Below are positions 10,700-22,338 of a DNA stretch of 64,000 nt, piece after piece (positions within the stretch are counted from its first letter, which is position 1; each line of letters begins with the position of its first letter). A model generated the notes under the pieces. That model ran no database searches, was not told the origin of the DNA, and saw only the letters and a program-made list of their open reading frames with translations. The translations under genes were made by a program, and so were the position numbers. Origin of the DNA: Paratinospora sagittata. Lineage: Eukaryota; Streptophyta; Magnoliopsida; Ranunculales; Menispermaceae. Location: NCBI GenBank assembly GCA_035771175.1, contig JAYMFD010002396.1, forward strand, positions 17,575 to 81,574. The letters run 5' to 3'.

Positions 10700-11010
10700 A
10701 TGAGATACGCGACGGAAAACGTATTTAAACGGTGAGATACAGGGAGCAGTTTGCGGCTAGTAGATCTCGTAAAGGCACCGAAAATGAAAAAAAAGTGCAC
10801 CGAAAACGGACATCGGTAGAAAAAGTTACTGCCCGTAGAACCAAGACGCAGCGGGTAGCGTTTTTCCTGTTTTTATTATATTTTCGCGGCGTTGGATAAC
10901 GTAAAATAGCAACTGTCAAGAACGAAAGGCAAAATCGGTGAGAGAGTTTGAAAGGGAGTTCCGACGGGAGGGGAAAAAAGAAGGAAAGAGAACGAAAGAA
11001 AAAATAAAAG

Positions 11011-11130
11011 AGGGGTGCAACACGAGGACTTCCCAGGAGGTCACCCATCCTAGTACTACTCTCGCCTAAGCACGCTTAACTGCGGAGTTCTAATGGGATC
11101 CGGTGCATTAGTGCTGGTATGATCGCACCC
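11011..11130 (-). rRNA. 5S rRNA: 5S rRNA gene, copy 26 (A-box variant)
   Basis: G64A+C39T, sixth and last copy of this class, in a fragment of repeat A. Confidence 0.93.
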
Positions 11131-11442
11131 ATGAGATACGCGACGGAAAACGTATTTAAACGGTGAGATACAGGGAGCAGTTTGCGGCTAGTAGATCTCG
11201 TAAAGGCACCGAAAATGAAAAAAAAAGTGCACCGAAAACGGATATCGGTAGAAAAACTTACTGCCCGTAGAACCAAGACGCAGCGGGTAGCGTTTTTCCT
11301 GTTTTTATTATATTTTCGCGGCGTTGGATAACGTAAAATAGCAACTGTCAAGAACGAAAGGCAAAATCGGTGAGAGAGTTTGAAAGGGAGTTCCGATGGG
11401 AGGGAAAAAAAGAAGGAAAGAGAACGAAAGAAAAAATAAAAG

Positions 11443-11562
11443 AGGGGTGCAACACGAGGACTTCCCAGGAGGTCACCCATCCTAGTACTACTCTCGCCCA
11501 AGCACGCTTGACTGCGGAGTTCTGATGGGATCCGGTGCATTAGTGCTGGTATGATCGCACCC
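11443..11562 (-). rRNA. 5S rRNA: 5S rRNA gene, copy 27
   Basis: T53C; A9 run in the 3' spacer, plus ccgatggg there (normally ccgacggg). Confidence 0.95.
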
Positions 11563-11873
11563 ATGAGATACGCGACGGAAAACGTATTTAAACGGAGAGA
11601 TACAGGGAGCAGTTTGCGGCTAGTAGATCTCGTAAAGGCACCGAAAATGAAAAAAAAGTGCACCGAAAACGGACATCGGTAGAAAAAGTTACTGCCCGTA
11701 GAACAAAGACGCAGCGGGTAGCGTTTTTCCTGTTTTTATTATATTTTCGCGGCGTTGGATAACGTAAAATAGCAACTGTCAAGAACGAAAGGCAAAATCG
11801 GTGAGAGAGTTTGAAAGGGAGTTCCGACGGGAGGGAAAAAAAGAAGGAAAGAGAACGAAAGAAAAAATAAAAG

Positions 11874-11993
11874 AGGGGTGCAACACGAGGACTTCCCAGG
11901 AGGTCACCCATCCTAGTACTACTCTCGCCCAAGCACGCTTAACCGCGGAGTTCTGATGGGAACCGGTGCATTAGTGCTGGTATGATCGCAGCC
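11874..11993 (-). rRNA. 5S rRNA: 5S rRNA gene, copy 28
   Basis: A32T and G3C, plus A50G in the helix III bulge at the edge of the A box. Confidence 0.95.
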
Positions 11994-12304
11994 ATGAGAT
12001 ACGCGACGGAAAACGTATTTAAACGGTGAGATACAGGGAGCAGTTTGCGGCTAGTAGATCTCGTAAAGGCACCGAAAATGAAAAAAAAGTGCACCGAAAA
12101 CGGACATCGGTAGAAAAAGTTACTGCCCGTAGAACCAAGACGCAGCGGGTAGCGTTTTTCCTGTTTTTATTATATTTTCGCGGCGTTGGATAACGTAAAA
12201 TAGCAACTGTCAAGAACGAAAGGCAAAATCGGTGAGAGAGTTTGAAAGGGAGTTCCGACGGGAGGGAAAAAAAGATGGAAAGAGAACGAAAGAAAAAATA
12301 AAAG

Positions 12305-12424
12305 AGGGGTGCAACACGAGGACTTCCCAGGAGGTCACCCATCCTAGTACTACTCTCGCCCAAGCACGCTTAACTGCGGAGTTCTGATGGGATCCGGTGC
12401 ATTAGTGCTGGTATGATCGCACCC
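12305..12424 (-). rRNA. 5S rRNA: 5S rRNA gene, copy 29
   Basis: Consensus gene with the catcag flank; agatgg spacer marker. Confidence 0.97.
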
Positions 12425-12735
12425 ATCAGATACGCGACGGAAAACGTATTTAAACGGTGAGATACAGGGAGCAGTTTGCGGCTAGTAGATCTCGTAAAGG
12501 CTCCGAAAATGAAAAAAAAGTGCACCGAAAACGGACATCGGTAGAAAAAGTTACTGCCCGTAGAACCGAGACGCAGCGGGTAGCGTTTTTCCTGTTTTTA
12601 TTATATTTTCGCGGCGTTGGATAACGTAAAATAGCAACTGTCAAGAACGAAAGGCAAAATCGGTGAGAGAGTTTGAAATGGAGTTCCGACGGGAGGGAAA
12701 AAAAGAAGGAAAGAGAACGAAAGAAAAAATAAAAG

Positions 12736-12855
12736 AGGGGTGCAACACGAGGACTTCCCAGGAGGTCACCCATCCTAGTACTACTCTCGCCCAAGCACGC
12801 TTAACTGCGGAGTTCTGATGGGATCCGGTGCATTAGTGCTGGTATGATCGCAGCC
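12736..12855 (-). rRNA. 5S rRNA: 5S rRNA gene, copy 30
   Basis: G3C only; flank tggtgag. Confidence 0.97.
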
Positions 12856-13166
12856 ATGAGATACGCGACGGAAAACGTATTTAAATGGTGAGATACAGGG
12901 AGCAGTTTGCGGCTAGTAGATCTCGTAAAGGCTCCGAAAATGAAAAAAAAGTGCACCGAAAACGGACATCGGTAGAAAAAGTTACTGCCCGTAGAACCAA
13001 GACGCAGCGGGTAGCGTTTTCCCTGTTTTTATTATATTTTCGCGGCGTTGGATAACGTAAAATAGCAACTGTCAAGAACGAAAGGCAAAATCGGTGAGAG
13101 AGTTTGAAATGGAGTTCCGACGGGAGGGAAAAAAAGAAGGAAAGAGAACGAAAGAAAAAATAAAAG

Positions 13167-13286
13167 AGGGGTGCAACACGAGGACTTCCCAGGAGGTCAC
13201 CCATCCTAGTACTACTCTCGCCCAAGCACGCTTAACTGCGGAGTTCTGATGGGATCCGGTGCATTAGTGCTGGTATGATCGCAGCC
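13167..13286 (-). rRNA. 5S rRNA: 5S rRNA gene, copy 31
   Basis: G3C only; spacer with gaaatggag and ttttccctg. Confidence 0.97.
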
Positions 13287-13597
13287 ATGAGATACGCGAC
13301 GGAAAACGTATTTAAACGGTGAGATACAGGGAGCAGTTTGCGGCTAGTAGATCTCGTAAAGGCACCGAAAATTAAAAAAAAGTGCACCGAAAACGGATAT
13401 CGGTAGAAAAAGTTACTGCCCGTAGAACCAAGACGCAGCGGGTAGCGTTTTTCCTGTTTTTATTATATTTTCGCGGTGTTGGATAACGTAAAATAGCAAC
13501 TGTCAAGAACGAAAGGCAAAATCGGTGAGAGAGTTTGAAAGGGAGTTCCGACGGGAGGGAAAAAAAGAAGGAAAGAGAACGAAAGAAAAAATAAAAG

Positions 13598-13717
13598 AGG
13601 GGTGCAACACGAGGACTTCCCAGGAGGTCACCCATCCTAGTACTACTCTCGCCCAAGCACGCTTAACTGCGGAGTTCTGATGGGATCCGGTGCATTAGTG
13701 CTGGTATGATCGCACCC
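13598..13717 (-). rRNA. 5S rRNA: 5S rRNA gene, copy 32
   Basis: Consensus gene. The promoter has one CpG lost (gtgacgg for gcgacgg on +), changing the GC element region at -12. Confidence 0.96.
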
Positions 13718-14028
13718 ATGAGATACGTGACGGAAAACGTATTTAAACGGTGAGATACAGGGAGCAGTTTGCGGCTAGTAGATCTCGTAAAGGCACCGAA
13801 AATGAAAAAAAAGTGCACCGAAAACGGAAATCGGTAGAAAAAGTTACTGCCCGTATAACCAAGACGCAGCGGGTAGCGTTTTTCCTATTTTTATTATATT
13901 TTCGCGGCGTTGGATAATGTAAAATAGCAACTGTCAAGAACGAAAGGCAAAATCGGTGAGAGAGTTTGAAATGGAGTTCCGACGGGAGGGAAAAAAAGAA
14001 GGAAAGAGAACGAAAGAAAAAATAAAAG

Positions 14029-14148
14029 AGGGGTGCAACACGAGGACTTCCCAGGAGGTCACCCATCCTAGTACTACTCTCGCCCAAGCACGCTTAACTG
14101 CGGAGTTCTGATGGGATCCGGTGCATTAGTGCTGGTATGATCGCACCC
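14029..14148 (-). rRNA. 5S rRNA: 5S rRNA gene, copy 33
   Basis: Consensus gene. Its 3' spacer is unusually diverged: cggaaatcgg, gtataacc, cctattt and gataatg. Confidence 0.97.
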
Positions 14149-14459
14149 ATGAGATACGCGACGGAAAACGTATTTAAACGGAGAGATACAGGGAGCAGTT
14201 TGCGGCTAGTAGATCTCGTAAAGGCACCGAAAATGAAAAAAAAGTGCACCGAAAACGGACATCGGTAGAAAAAGTTACTGCCCGTAGAACCAAGACGCAG
14301 CGGGTAGCGTTTTTCCTGTTTTTATTATATTTTTGCGGCGTTGGATAACGTAAAATAGCAACTGTCAAGAACGAAAGGCAAAATCGGTGAGAGAGTTTGA
14401 AAGGGAGTTCCGACGGGAGGGAAAAAAAGAAGGAAAGAGAACGAAAGAAAAAATAAAAG

Positions 14460-14579
14460 AGGGGTGCAACACGAGGACTTCCCAGGAGGTCACCCATCCT
14501 AGTACTACTCTCGCCCAAGCACGCTTAACTGCGGAGTTCTGATGGGATCCGGTGCATTAGTGGTAGTATGATCGCAGCC
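14460..14579 (-). rRNA. 5S rRNA: 5S rRNA gene, copy 34
   Basis: C15T, G17C and G3C. G17C breaks G17-C61 and C15T weakens C15-G64, so helix II is damaged; possibly non-functional. Confidence 0.92.
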
Positions 14580-14890
14580 ATGAGATACGCGACGGAAAAC
14601 GTATTTAAACGGTGAGATGCAGGGAGCAGTTTGCGGCTAGTAGATCTCGTAAAGGCACCGAAAATGAAAAAAAAGTGCACCGAAAACGGACATCGGTAGA
14701 AAAAGTTACTACCCGTAAAACCAAGACGCAGCGGGTAGCGTTTTTCCTGTTTTTATTATATTTTCGCGGCGTTGGATAACGTAAAATAGCAACTGTCAAG
14801 AACGAAAGGCAAAATCGGTGAGAGAGTTTGAAAGGGAGTTCCGACGGGAGGGAAAAAAAGAAGGAAAGAGAACGAAAGAAAAAATAAAAG

Positions 14891-15010
14891 AGGGGTGCAA
14901 CACGAGGACTTCCCAGGAGGTCACCCATCCTAGTACTACTCTCGCCCAAGCACGCTTAACTGCGGAGTTCTGATGGGATCCGGTGCATTAGTGCTGGTAT
15001 GATCGCAGCC
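14891..15010 (-). rRNA. 5S rRNA: 5S rRNA gene, copy 35
   Basis: G3C only; the 3' spacer has actacccgtaaaacc. Confidence 0.97.
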
Positions 15011-15321
15011 ATGAGATACGCGACGGAAAACGTATTTAAACGGTGAGATACAGGGAGCAGTTTGCGGCTAGTAGATCTCGTAAAGGCACCGAAAATGAAA
15101 AAAAAGTGCACCGAAAACGGACATCGGTAGAAAAAGTTACTGCCCGTAGAACCAAGACGCAGCGGGTAGCGTTTTTCCTGTTTTTATTATATTTTCGCGT
15201 CGTTGGATGACGTAAAATAGCAACTGTCAAGAACGAAAGGCAAAATCGGTGAGAGAGTTTGAAAGGGAGTTCCGACGGGAGGGAAAAAAAGAAGGAAAGA
15301 GAACGAAAGAAAAAATAAAAG

Positions 15322-15441
15322 AGGGGTGCAACACGAGGACTTCCCAGGAGGTCACCCATCCTAGTACTACTCCCGCCCAAGCACGCTTAACTGCGGAGTT
15401 CTGATGGGATCCGGTGCATTAGTGCTGGTATGATCGCAGCC
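15322..15441 (-). rRNA. 5S rRNA: 5S rRNA gene, copy 36
   Basis: A69G (A69-U106 becomes G-U in helix V) and G3C. Confidence 0.95.
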
Positions 15442-15752
15442 ATGAGATACGCGACGGAAAACGTATTTAAATGGTGAGATACAGGGAGCAGTTTGCGGCT
15501 AGTAGATCTCGTAAAGGCTCCGAAAATGAAAAAAAAGTGCACCGAAAACGGACATCGGTAGAAAAAGTTACTGCCCGTAGAACCAAGACGCAGCGGGTAG
15601 CGTTTTCCCTGTTTTTATTATATTTTCGCGGCGTTGGATAACGTAAAATAGCAACTGTCAAGAACGAAAGGCAAAATCGGTGAGAGAGTTTGAAATGGAG
15701 TTCCGACGGGAGGGAAAAATAGAAGGAAAGAGAACGAAAGAAAAAATAAAAG

Positions 15753-15872
15753 AGGGGTGCAACACGAGGACTTCCCAGGAGGTCACCCATCCTAGTACTA
15801 CTCTCGCCCAAGCACGCTTAACTGCGGAGTTCTGATGGGATCCGGTGCATTAGTGCTGGTATGATCGCACCC
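15753..15872 (-). rRNA. 5S rRNA: 5S rRNA gene, copy 37
   Basis: Consensus gene; 3' spacer with aaaaatagaagg and ttttccctg. Confidence 0.97.
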
Positions 15873-16183
15873 ATGAGATACGCGACGGAAAACGTATTTA
15901 AACGGAGAGATACAGGGAGCAGTTTGCGGCTATTAGATCTCGTAAAGGCACCGAAAATGAAAAAAAAGTGCACCGAAAACGGACATCGGTAGAAAAAGTT
16001 ACTGCCCGTAGAACCAAGACGCAGCGGGTAGCGTTTTTCCTGTTTTTATTATATTTTCGCGGCGTTGGATAACGTAAAATAGCAACTGTCAAGAACGAAA
16101 GGCAAAATCGGTGAGAGAGTTTGAAAGGGAGTTCCGACGGGAGGGAAAAAAAGAAGGAAAGAGAACGAAAGAAAAAATAAAAG

Positions 16184-16303
16184 AGGGGTGCAACACGAGG
16201 ACTTCCCAGGAGGTCACCCATCCCAGTACTACTCTCGCCCAAGCACGCTTAACTGCGGAGTTCTGATGGGATCCGGTGCATTAGTGCTGGTACGATCGCA
16301 CCC
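16184..16303 (-). rRNA. 5S rRNA: 5S rRNA gene, copy 38
   Basis: A80G (A80-U96 becomes G-U, first base of the C box) and A11G in loop A. Confidence 0.95.
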
Positions 16304-16614
16304 ATGAGATACGCGACGGAAAACGTATTTAAACGGTGAGATACAGGGAGCAGTTTGCGGCTAGTAGATCTCGTAAAGGCACCGAAAATGAAAAAAAAGT
16401 GCACCGAAAACGGACATCGGTAGAAAAAGTTACTGCCCGTAGAACCAAGACGCAGCGGGTAGCGTTTTTCCTGTTTTTATTATATTTTCGCGGCGTCGGA
16501 TAACGTAAAATAGCAACTGTCAAGAACGAAAGGCAAAATCGGTGAGAGAGTTTGAAATGGAGTTCCGACGGGAGGGAAAAAAAGAAGGAAAGAGAACGAA
16601 AGAAAAAATAAAAG

Positions 16615-16734
16615 AGGGGTGCAACACGAGGACTTCCCAGGAGGTCACCCATCCTAGTACTACTCTCGCCCAAGCACGCTTAACTGCGGAGTTCTGATGG
16701 GATCCGGTGCATTAGTGCTGGTATGATCGCACCC
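16615..16734 (-). rRNA. 5S rRNA: 5S rRNA gene, copy 39
   Basis: No difference from the consensus seen; spacer gaaatggag. Confidence 0.97.
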
Positions 16735-17045
16735 ATGAGATACGCGACGGAAAACGTATTTAAACGGAGAGATACAGGGAGCAGTTTGCGGCTAGTAGAT
16801 CTCGTAAAGGCACCGAAAATGAAAAAAAAGTGCACCGAAAACGGACATCGGTAGAAAAAGTTACTGCCCGTAGAACCAAGACGCAGCGGGTAGCGTTTTT
16901 CCTGTTTTTATTATATTTTCGCGGCGTTGGATAACGTAAAATAGCAACTGTCAAGAACGAAAGGCAAAATCGGTGAGAGAGTTTGAAAGGGAGTTCCGAC
17001 GGGAGGGAAAAAAAGAAGGAAAGAGAACGAAAGAAAAAATAAAAG

Positions 17046-17165
17046 AGGGGTGCAACACGAGGACTTCCCAGGAGGTCACCCATCCTAGTACTACTCTCGC
17101 CCAAGCACGCTTAACTGCGGAGTTCTGATGGGATCCGGTGCATTAGTGCTGGTATGATCGTAGCC
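17046..17165 (-). rRNA. 5S rRNA: 5S rRNA gene, copy 40
   Basis: G5A and G3C: two adjacent helix I pairs (G5-C114, G3-C116) are lost. Starts repeat B. Confidence 0.94.
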
Positions 17166-17476
17166 ATGAGATACGCGACGGAAAACGTATTTAAACGGTG
17201 AGATACAGGGAGCAGTTTGCGGCTAGTAGATCTCGTAAAGGCACCGAAAATGAAAAAAAAGTGCACCGAAAACGGAAATCGGTAGAAAAAGTTACTGCCC
17301 GTAGAACCAAGACGCAGCGGGTAGCGTTTTTCCTGTTTTTATTATATTTTCGCGGCGTTGGATAACGTAAAATAGCAACTGTCAAGAACGAAAGGCAAAA
17401 TCGGTGAGAGAGTTTGAAAGGGAGTTCCGACGGGAGGGAAAAAAAGAAGGAAAGAGAACGAAAGAAAAAATAAAAG

Positions 17477-17596
17477 AGGGGTGCAACACGAGGACTTCCC
17501 AGGAGGTCACCCATCCTAGTACTACTCTCGCCCAAGCACGCTTAACTGCGGAGTTCTGATGGGATCCGGTGCATTAGTGCTGGTATGATCGCACCC
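17477..17596 (-). rRNA. 5S rRNA: 5S rRNA gene, copy 41
   Basis: Consensus gene; spacer cggaaatcgg. Confidence 0.97.
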
Positions 17597-17907
17597 ATGA
17601 GATACGCGACGGAAAACGTATTTAAACGGTGAGATACAGGGAGCAGTTTGCGGCTAGTAGATCTCGTAAAGGCACCGAAAATGAAAAAAAAGTGCACCGA
17701 AAACGGACATCGGTAGAAAAAGTTACTGCCCGTAGAACCAAGACGCAGCGGGTAGCGTTTTTCCTGTTTTTATTATATTTTCGCGGCGTTGGATAACGTA
17801 AAATAGCAACTGTCAAGAACGAAAGGCAAAATCGGTGAGAGAGTTTGAAAGGGAGTTCCGACGGGAGGGAAAAAAAGAAGGAAAGAGAACGAAAGAAAAA
17901 ATAATAG

Positions 17908-18027
17908 AGGGGTGTAACGCGAGGACTTCCCAGGAGGTCACCCATCCTAGTACTACTCTCGCCCAAGCACGCTTCACTGCGGAGTTCTGATGGGATCCGG
18001 TGCATTAGTGCTGGTATGACCGCACCC
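17908..18027 (-). rRNA. 5S rRNA: 5S rRNA gene, copy 42 (four changes)
   Basis: T109C, G113A (C6-G113 lost), T53G and A8G (A8-U111 becomes G-U). The first T-run of the terminator is also broken. One of the most diverged copies and possibly a pseudogene. Confidence 0.9.
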
Positions 18028-18338
18028 ATGAGATACGCGACGGAAAACGTATTTAAACGGTGAGATACAGGGAGCAGTTTGCGGCTAGTAGATCTCGTAA
18101 AGGCACCGAAAATGAAAAAAAAGTGCACCGAAAACGGACATCGGTAGAAAAAGTTACTGCCCGTAGAACCAAGACGCAGCGGGTAGCGTTTTTCCTGTTT
18201 TTATTATATTTTCGCGGCGTTGGATAACGTAAAATAGCAACTGTCAAGAACGAAAGGCAAAATCGGTGAGAGAGTTTGAAAGGGAGTTCCGACGGGAGGG
18301 AAAAAAAGAAGGAAAGAGAACGAAAGAAAAAATAAAAG

Positions 18339-18458
18339 AGGGGTGCAACACGAGGACTTCCCAGGAGGTCACCCATCCTAATACTACTCTCGCCCAAGCA
18401 CGCTTAACTGCGGAGTTCTGATGGGATCCGGTGCATTAGTGCTGGTATGATCGCAGCC
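18339..18458 (-). rRNA. 5S rRNA: 5S rRNA gene, copy 43
   Basis: C78T (C78-G98 becomes U-G) and G3C; flank gcgacgaaaa. Confidence 0.95.
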
Positions 18459-18770
18459 ATGAGATACGCGACGAAAAACGTATTTAAATGGTGAGATACA
18501 GGGAGCAGTTTGCGGCTAGTAGATCTCGTAAAGGCTCCGAAAATGAAAAAAAAGTGCACCGAAAACGGACATCGGTAGAAAAAGTTACTGCCCGTAGAAC
18601 CAAGACGCAGCGGGTAGCGTTTTTTCCTGTTTTTATTATATTTTCGCGGCGTTGGATAACGTAAAATAGCAACTGTCAAGAACGAAAGGCAAAATCGGTG
18701 AGAGAGTTTGAAAGGGAGTTCCGACGGGAGGGAAAAAAAGAAGGAAAGAGAACGAAAGAAAAAATAAAAG

Positions 18771-18890
18771 AGGGGTGCAACACGAGGACTTCCCAGGAGG
18801 TTACCCATCCTTGTACTACTCTCGCCCAAGCACGCTTAACTGCGGAGTTCTGATGGGATCCGGTGCATTAGTGCTGGTATGATCGCAGCC
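18771..18890 (-). rRNA. 5S rRNA: 5S rRNA gene, copy 44
   Basis: T79A, G89A (loop D, C box) and G3C. The spacer T-run has one extra T near 18629. Confidence 0.93.
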
Positions 18891-19201
18891 ATGAGATACG
18901 CGACGGAAAACGTATTTAAACGGTGAGATACAGGGAGCAGTTTGCGGCTAGTAGATCTCGTAAAGGCACCGAAAATGAAAAAAAAGTGCACCGAAAACGG
19001 ACATCGGTAGAAAAAGTTACTGCCCGTAGAACCAAGACGCAGCGGGTAGCGTTTTTCCTGTTTTTATTATATTTTCGCGGCGTTGGATAACGTAAAATAG
19101 CAACTGTCAAGAACGAAAGGCAAAATCGGTGAGAGAGTTTGAAAGGGAGTTCCGACGGGAGGGAAAAAAAGAAGGAAAGAGAACGAAAGAAAAAATAAAA
19201 G

Positions 19202-19321
19202 AGGGGTGCAACACGAGGACTTCCCAGGAGGTCACCCATCCTAGTACTACTCTCGCCCAAGCACGCTTAACTGCGGAGTTCTGATGGGATCCGGTGCATT
19301 AGTGCTGGTATGATCGCACCC
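19202..19321 (-). rRNA. 5S rRNA: 5S rRNA gene, copy 45
   Basis: No difference from the consensus seen. Confidence 0.97.
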
Positions 19322-19632
19322 ATGAGATACGCGACGGAAAACGTATTTAAACGGTGAGATACAGGGAGCAGTTTGCGGCTAGTAGATCTCGTAAAGGCAC
19401 CGAAAATGAAAAAAAAGTGCACCGAAAACGGACATCGGTAGAAAAAGTTACTGCCCGTAGAACCAAGACGCAGCGGGTAGCGTTTTTCCTGTTTTTATTA
19501 TATTTTCGCGGCGTTGGATAACGTAAAATAGCAACTGTCAAGAACGAAAGGCAAAATCGGTGAGAGAGTTTGAAATGGAGTTCCGACGGGAGGGAAAAAA
19601 AGAAGGAAAGAGAACGAAAGAAAAAATTAAAG

Positions 19633-19752
19633 AGGGGTGCAACACGAGGACTTCCCAGGAGGTCACCCATCCTAGTACTACTCTCGCCCAAGCACGCTTA
19701 ACTGCGGAGTTCTGATGGGATCCGGTGCATTAGTGCTGGTATGATCGCACCC
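19633..19752 (-). rRNA. 5S rRNA: 5S rRNA gene, copy 46
   Basis: Consensus gene; terminator variant TTTAATTTTTT. Confidence 0.97.
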
Positions 19753-20064
19753 ATGAGATACGCGACGGAAAACGTATTTAAACGGAGAGATACAGGGAGC
19801 AGTTTGCGGCTAGTAGATCTCGTAAAGGCACCGAAAATGAAAAAAAAGTGCACCGAAAACGGACATCGGTAGAAAAAGTTACTGCCCGTAGAACCAAGAC
19901 GCAGCGGGTAGCGTTTTTCCTGTTTTTATTATATTTTCGCGGCGTTGGATAACGTAAAATAGCAACTGTCAAGAACGAAAGGCAAAATCGGTGAGAGAGT
20001 TTGAAAGGGAGTTCCGACGGGAGGGAAAAAAAGAAGGAAAGAGAACGAAAAGAAAAAATAAAAG

Positions 20065-20184
20065 AGGGGTGCAACACGAGGACTTCCCAGGAGGTCACCC
20101 ATCCTAGTACTACTCTCGCCCAAGCACGCTTAACTGCGGAGTTCTGATGGGATCCGGTGCATTAGTGCTGGTATGATCGTAGCC
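20065..20184 (-). rRNA. 5S rRNA: 5S rRNA gene, copy 47
   Basis: G5A and G3C, partner of copy 40. One extra A in the spacer near 20050. Confidence 0.94.
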
Positions 20185-20495
20185 ATGAGATACGCGACGG
20201 AAAACGTATTTAAACGGTGAGATACAGGGAGCAGTTTGCGGCTAGTAGATCTCGTAAAGGCACCGAAAATGAAAAAAAAGTGCACCGAAAACGGAAATCG
20301 GTAGAAAAAGTTACTGCCCGTAGAACCAAGACGCAGCGGGTAGCGTTTTTCCTGTTTTTATTATATTTTCGCGGCGTTGGATAACGTAAAATAGCAACTG
20401 TCAAGAACGAAAGGCAAAATCGGTGAGAGAGTTTGAAAGGGAGTTCCGACGGGAGGGAAAAAAAGAAGGAAAGAGAACGAAAGAAAAAATAAAAG

Positions 20496-20615
20496 AGGGG
20501 TGCAACACGAGGACTTCCCAGGAGGTCACCCATCCTAGTACTACTCTCGCCCAAGCACGCTTAACTGCGGAGTTCTGATGGGATCCGGTGCATTAGTGCT
20601 GGTATGATCGCACCC
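20496..20615 (-). rRNA. 5S rRNA: 5S rRNA gene, copy 48
   Basis: Consensus gene, partner of copy 41. Confidence 0.97.
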
Positions 20616-20926
20616 ATGAGATACGCGACGGAAAACGTATTTAAACGGTGAGATACAGGGAGCAGTTTGCGGCTAGTAGATCTCGTAAAGGCACCGAAAA
20701 TGAAAAAAAAGTGCACCGAAAACGGACATCGGTAGAAAAAGTTACTGCCCGTAGAACCAAGACGCAGCGGGTAGCGTTTTTCCTGTTTTTATTATATTTT
20801 CGCGGCGTTGGATAACGTAAAATAGCAACTGTCAAGAACGAAAGGCAAAATCGGTGAGAGAGTTTGAAAGGGAGTTCCGACGGGAGGGAAAAAAAGAAGG
20901 AAAGAGAACGAAAGAAAAAATAATAG

Positions 20927-21046
20927 AGGGGTGTAACACGAGGACTTCCCAGGAGGTCACCCATCCTAGTACTACTCTCGCCCAAGCACGCTTAACTGCG
21001 GAGTTCTGATGGGATCCGGTGCATTAGTGCTGGTATGATCGCACCC
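20927..21046 (-). rRNA. 5S rRNA: 5S rRNA gene, copy 49
   Basis: G113A and the broken terminator of copy 42, without its other three changes; those arose after the duplication or were converted away here. Confidence 0.94.
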
Positions 21047-21357
21047 ATGAGATACGCGACGGAAAACGTATTTAAACGGTGAGATACAGGGAGCAGTTTG
21101 CGGCTAATAGATCTCGTAAAGGCACCGAAAATGAAAAAAAAGTGCACCGAAAACGGACATCGGTAGAAAAAGTTACTGCCCGTAGAACCAAGACGCAGCG
21201 GGTAGCGTTTTTCCTGTTTTTATTATATTTTCGCGGCGTTGGATAACGTAAAATAGCAACTGTCAAGAACGAAAGGCAAAATCGGTGAGAGAGTTTGAAA
21301 GGGAGTTCCGACGGGAGGGAAAAAAAGAAGGAAAGAGAACGAAAGAAAAAATAAAAG

Positions 21358-21477
21358 AGGGGTGCAACACGAGGACTTCCCAGGAGGTCACCCATCCTAA
21401 TACTACTCTCGCCCAAGCACGCTTAACTGCGGAGTTCTGATGGGATCCGGTGCATTAGTGCTGGTATGATCGCAGCC
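21358..21477 (-). rRNA. 5S rRNA: 5S rRNA gene, copy 50
   Basis: C78T and G3C, partner of copy 43. Confidence 0.95.
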
Positions 21478-21788
21478 ATGAGATACGCGACGGAAAACGT
21501 ATTTAAATGGTGAGATACAGGGAGCAGTTTGCGGCTAGTAGATCTCGTAAAGGCTCCGAAAATGAAAAAAAAGTGCACCGAAAACGGACATCGGTAGAAA
21601 AAGTTACTGCCCGTATAACCAAGACGCAGCGGGTAGCGTTTTTCCTGTTTTTATTATATTTTCGCGGCGTTGGATAACGTAAAATAGCAACTGTCAAGAA
21701 CGAAAGGCAAAATCGGTGAGAGAGTTTGAAAGGGAGTTCCGACGGGAGGGAAAAAAAGAAGGAAAGAGAACGAAAGAAAAAATAAAAG

Positions 21789-21907
21789 AGGGGTGCAACA
21801 CGAGGACTTCCCAGGAGGTCACCCATCCTTGTACTACTCTCGCCAAGCACGCTTAACTGCGGAGTTCTGTTGGGATCCGGTGCATTAGTGCTGGTATGAT
21901 CGCAGCC
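21789..21907 (-). rRNA. 5S rRNA: 5S rRNA gene, copy 51 (one-base deletion, probable pseudogene)
   Basis: 119 bases: one G of G64-G66 is missing, at the end of the A box and in helix II. Also T79A, T38A and G3C. The lost base shifts the spacing between the A box and the C box, so transcription or folding is likely impaired. Confidence 0.9.
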
Positions 21908-22218
21908 ATGAGATACGCGACGGAAAACGTATTTAAACGGTGAGATACAGGGAGCAGTTTGCGGCTAGTAGATCTCGTAAAGGCACCGAAAATGAAAAAA
22001 AAGTGCACCGAAAACGGACATCGGTAGAAAAAGTTACTGCCCGTAGAACCAAGACGCAGCGGGTAGCGTTTTTCCTGTTTTTATTATATTTTCGCGGCGT
22101 TGGATAACGTAAAATAGCAACTGTCAAGAACGAAAGGCAAAATCGGTGAGAGAGTTTGAAAGGGAGTTCCGACGGGAGGGAAAAAAAGAAGGAAAGAGAA
22201 CGAAAGAAAAAATAAAAG

Positions 22219-22338
22219 AGGGGTGCAACACGAGGACTTCCCAGGCGGTCACCCATCCTAGTACTACTCTCGCCCAAGCACGCTTAACTGCGGAGTTCTG
22301 ATGGGATCCGGTGCATTAGTGCTTGTATGATCGCACCC
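22219..22338 (-). rRNA. 5S rRNA: 5S rRNA gene, copy 52
   Basis: T93G (A83-U93 lost, C box) and C15A (C15-G64 lost). Confidence 0.93.

Larger units (their letters stand above)
17046..22218 (-). repeat. higher-order repeat B: 7 units, 3019 bases
   Basis: Copies 40-46 and 47-51 pair one to one: G5A+G3C (40/47), G113A with broken terminator (42/49), C78T+G3C (43/50), T79A+G3C (44/51). The period is 3017 plus two one-base insertions (T near 18629, A near 20050). The second block stops matching after about copy 53. Confidence 0.9.
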
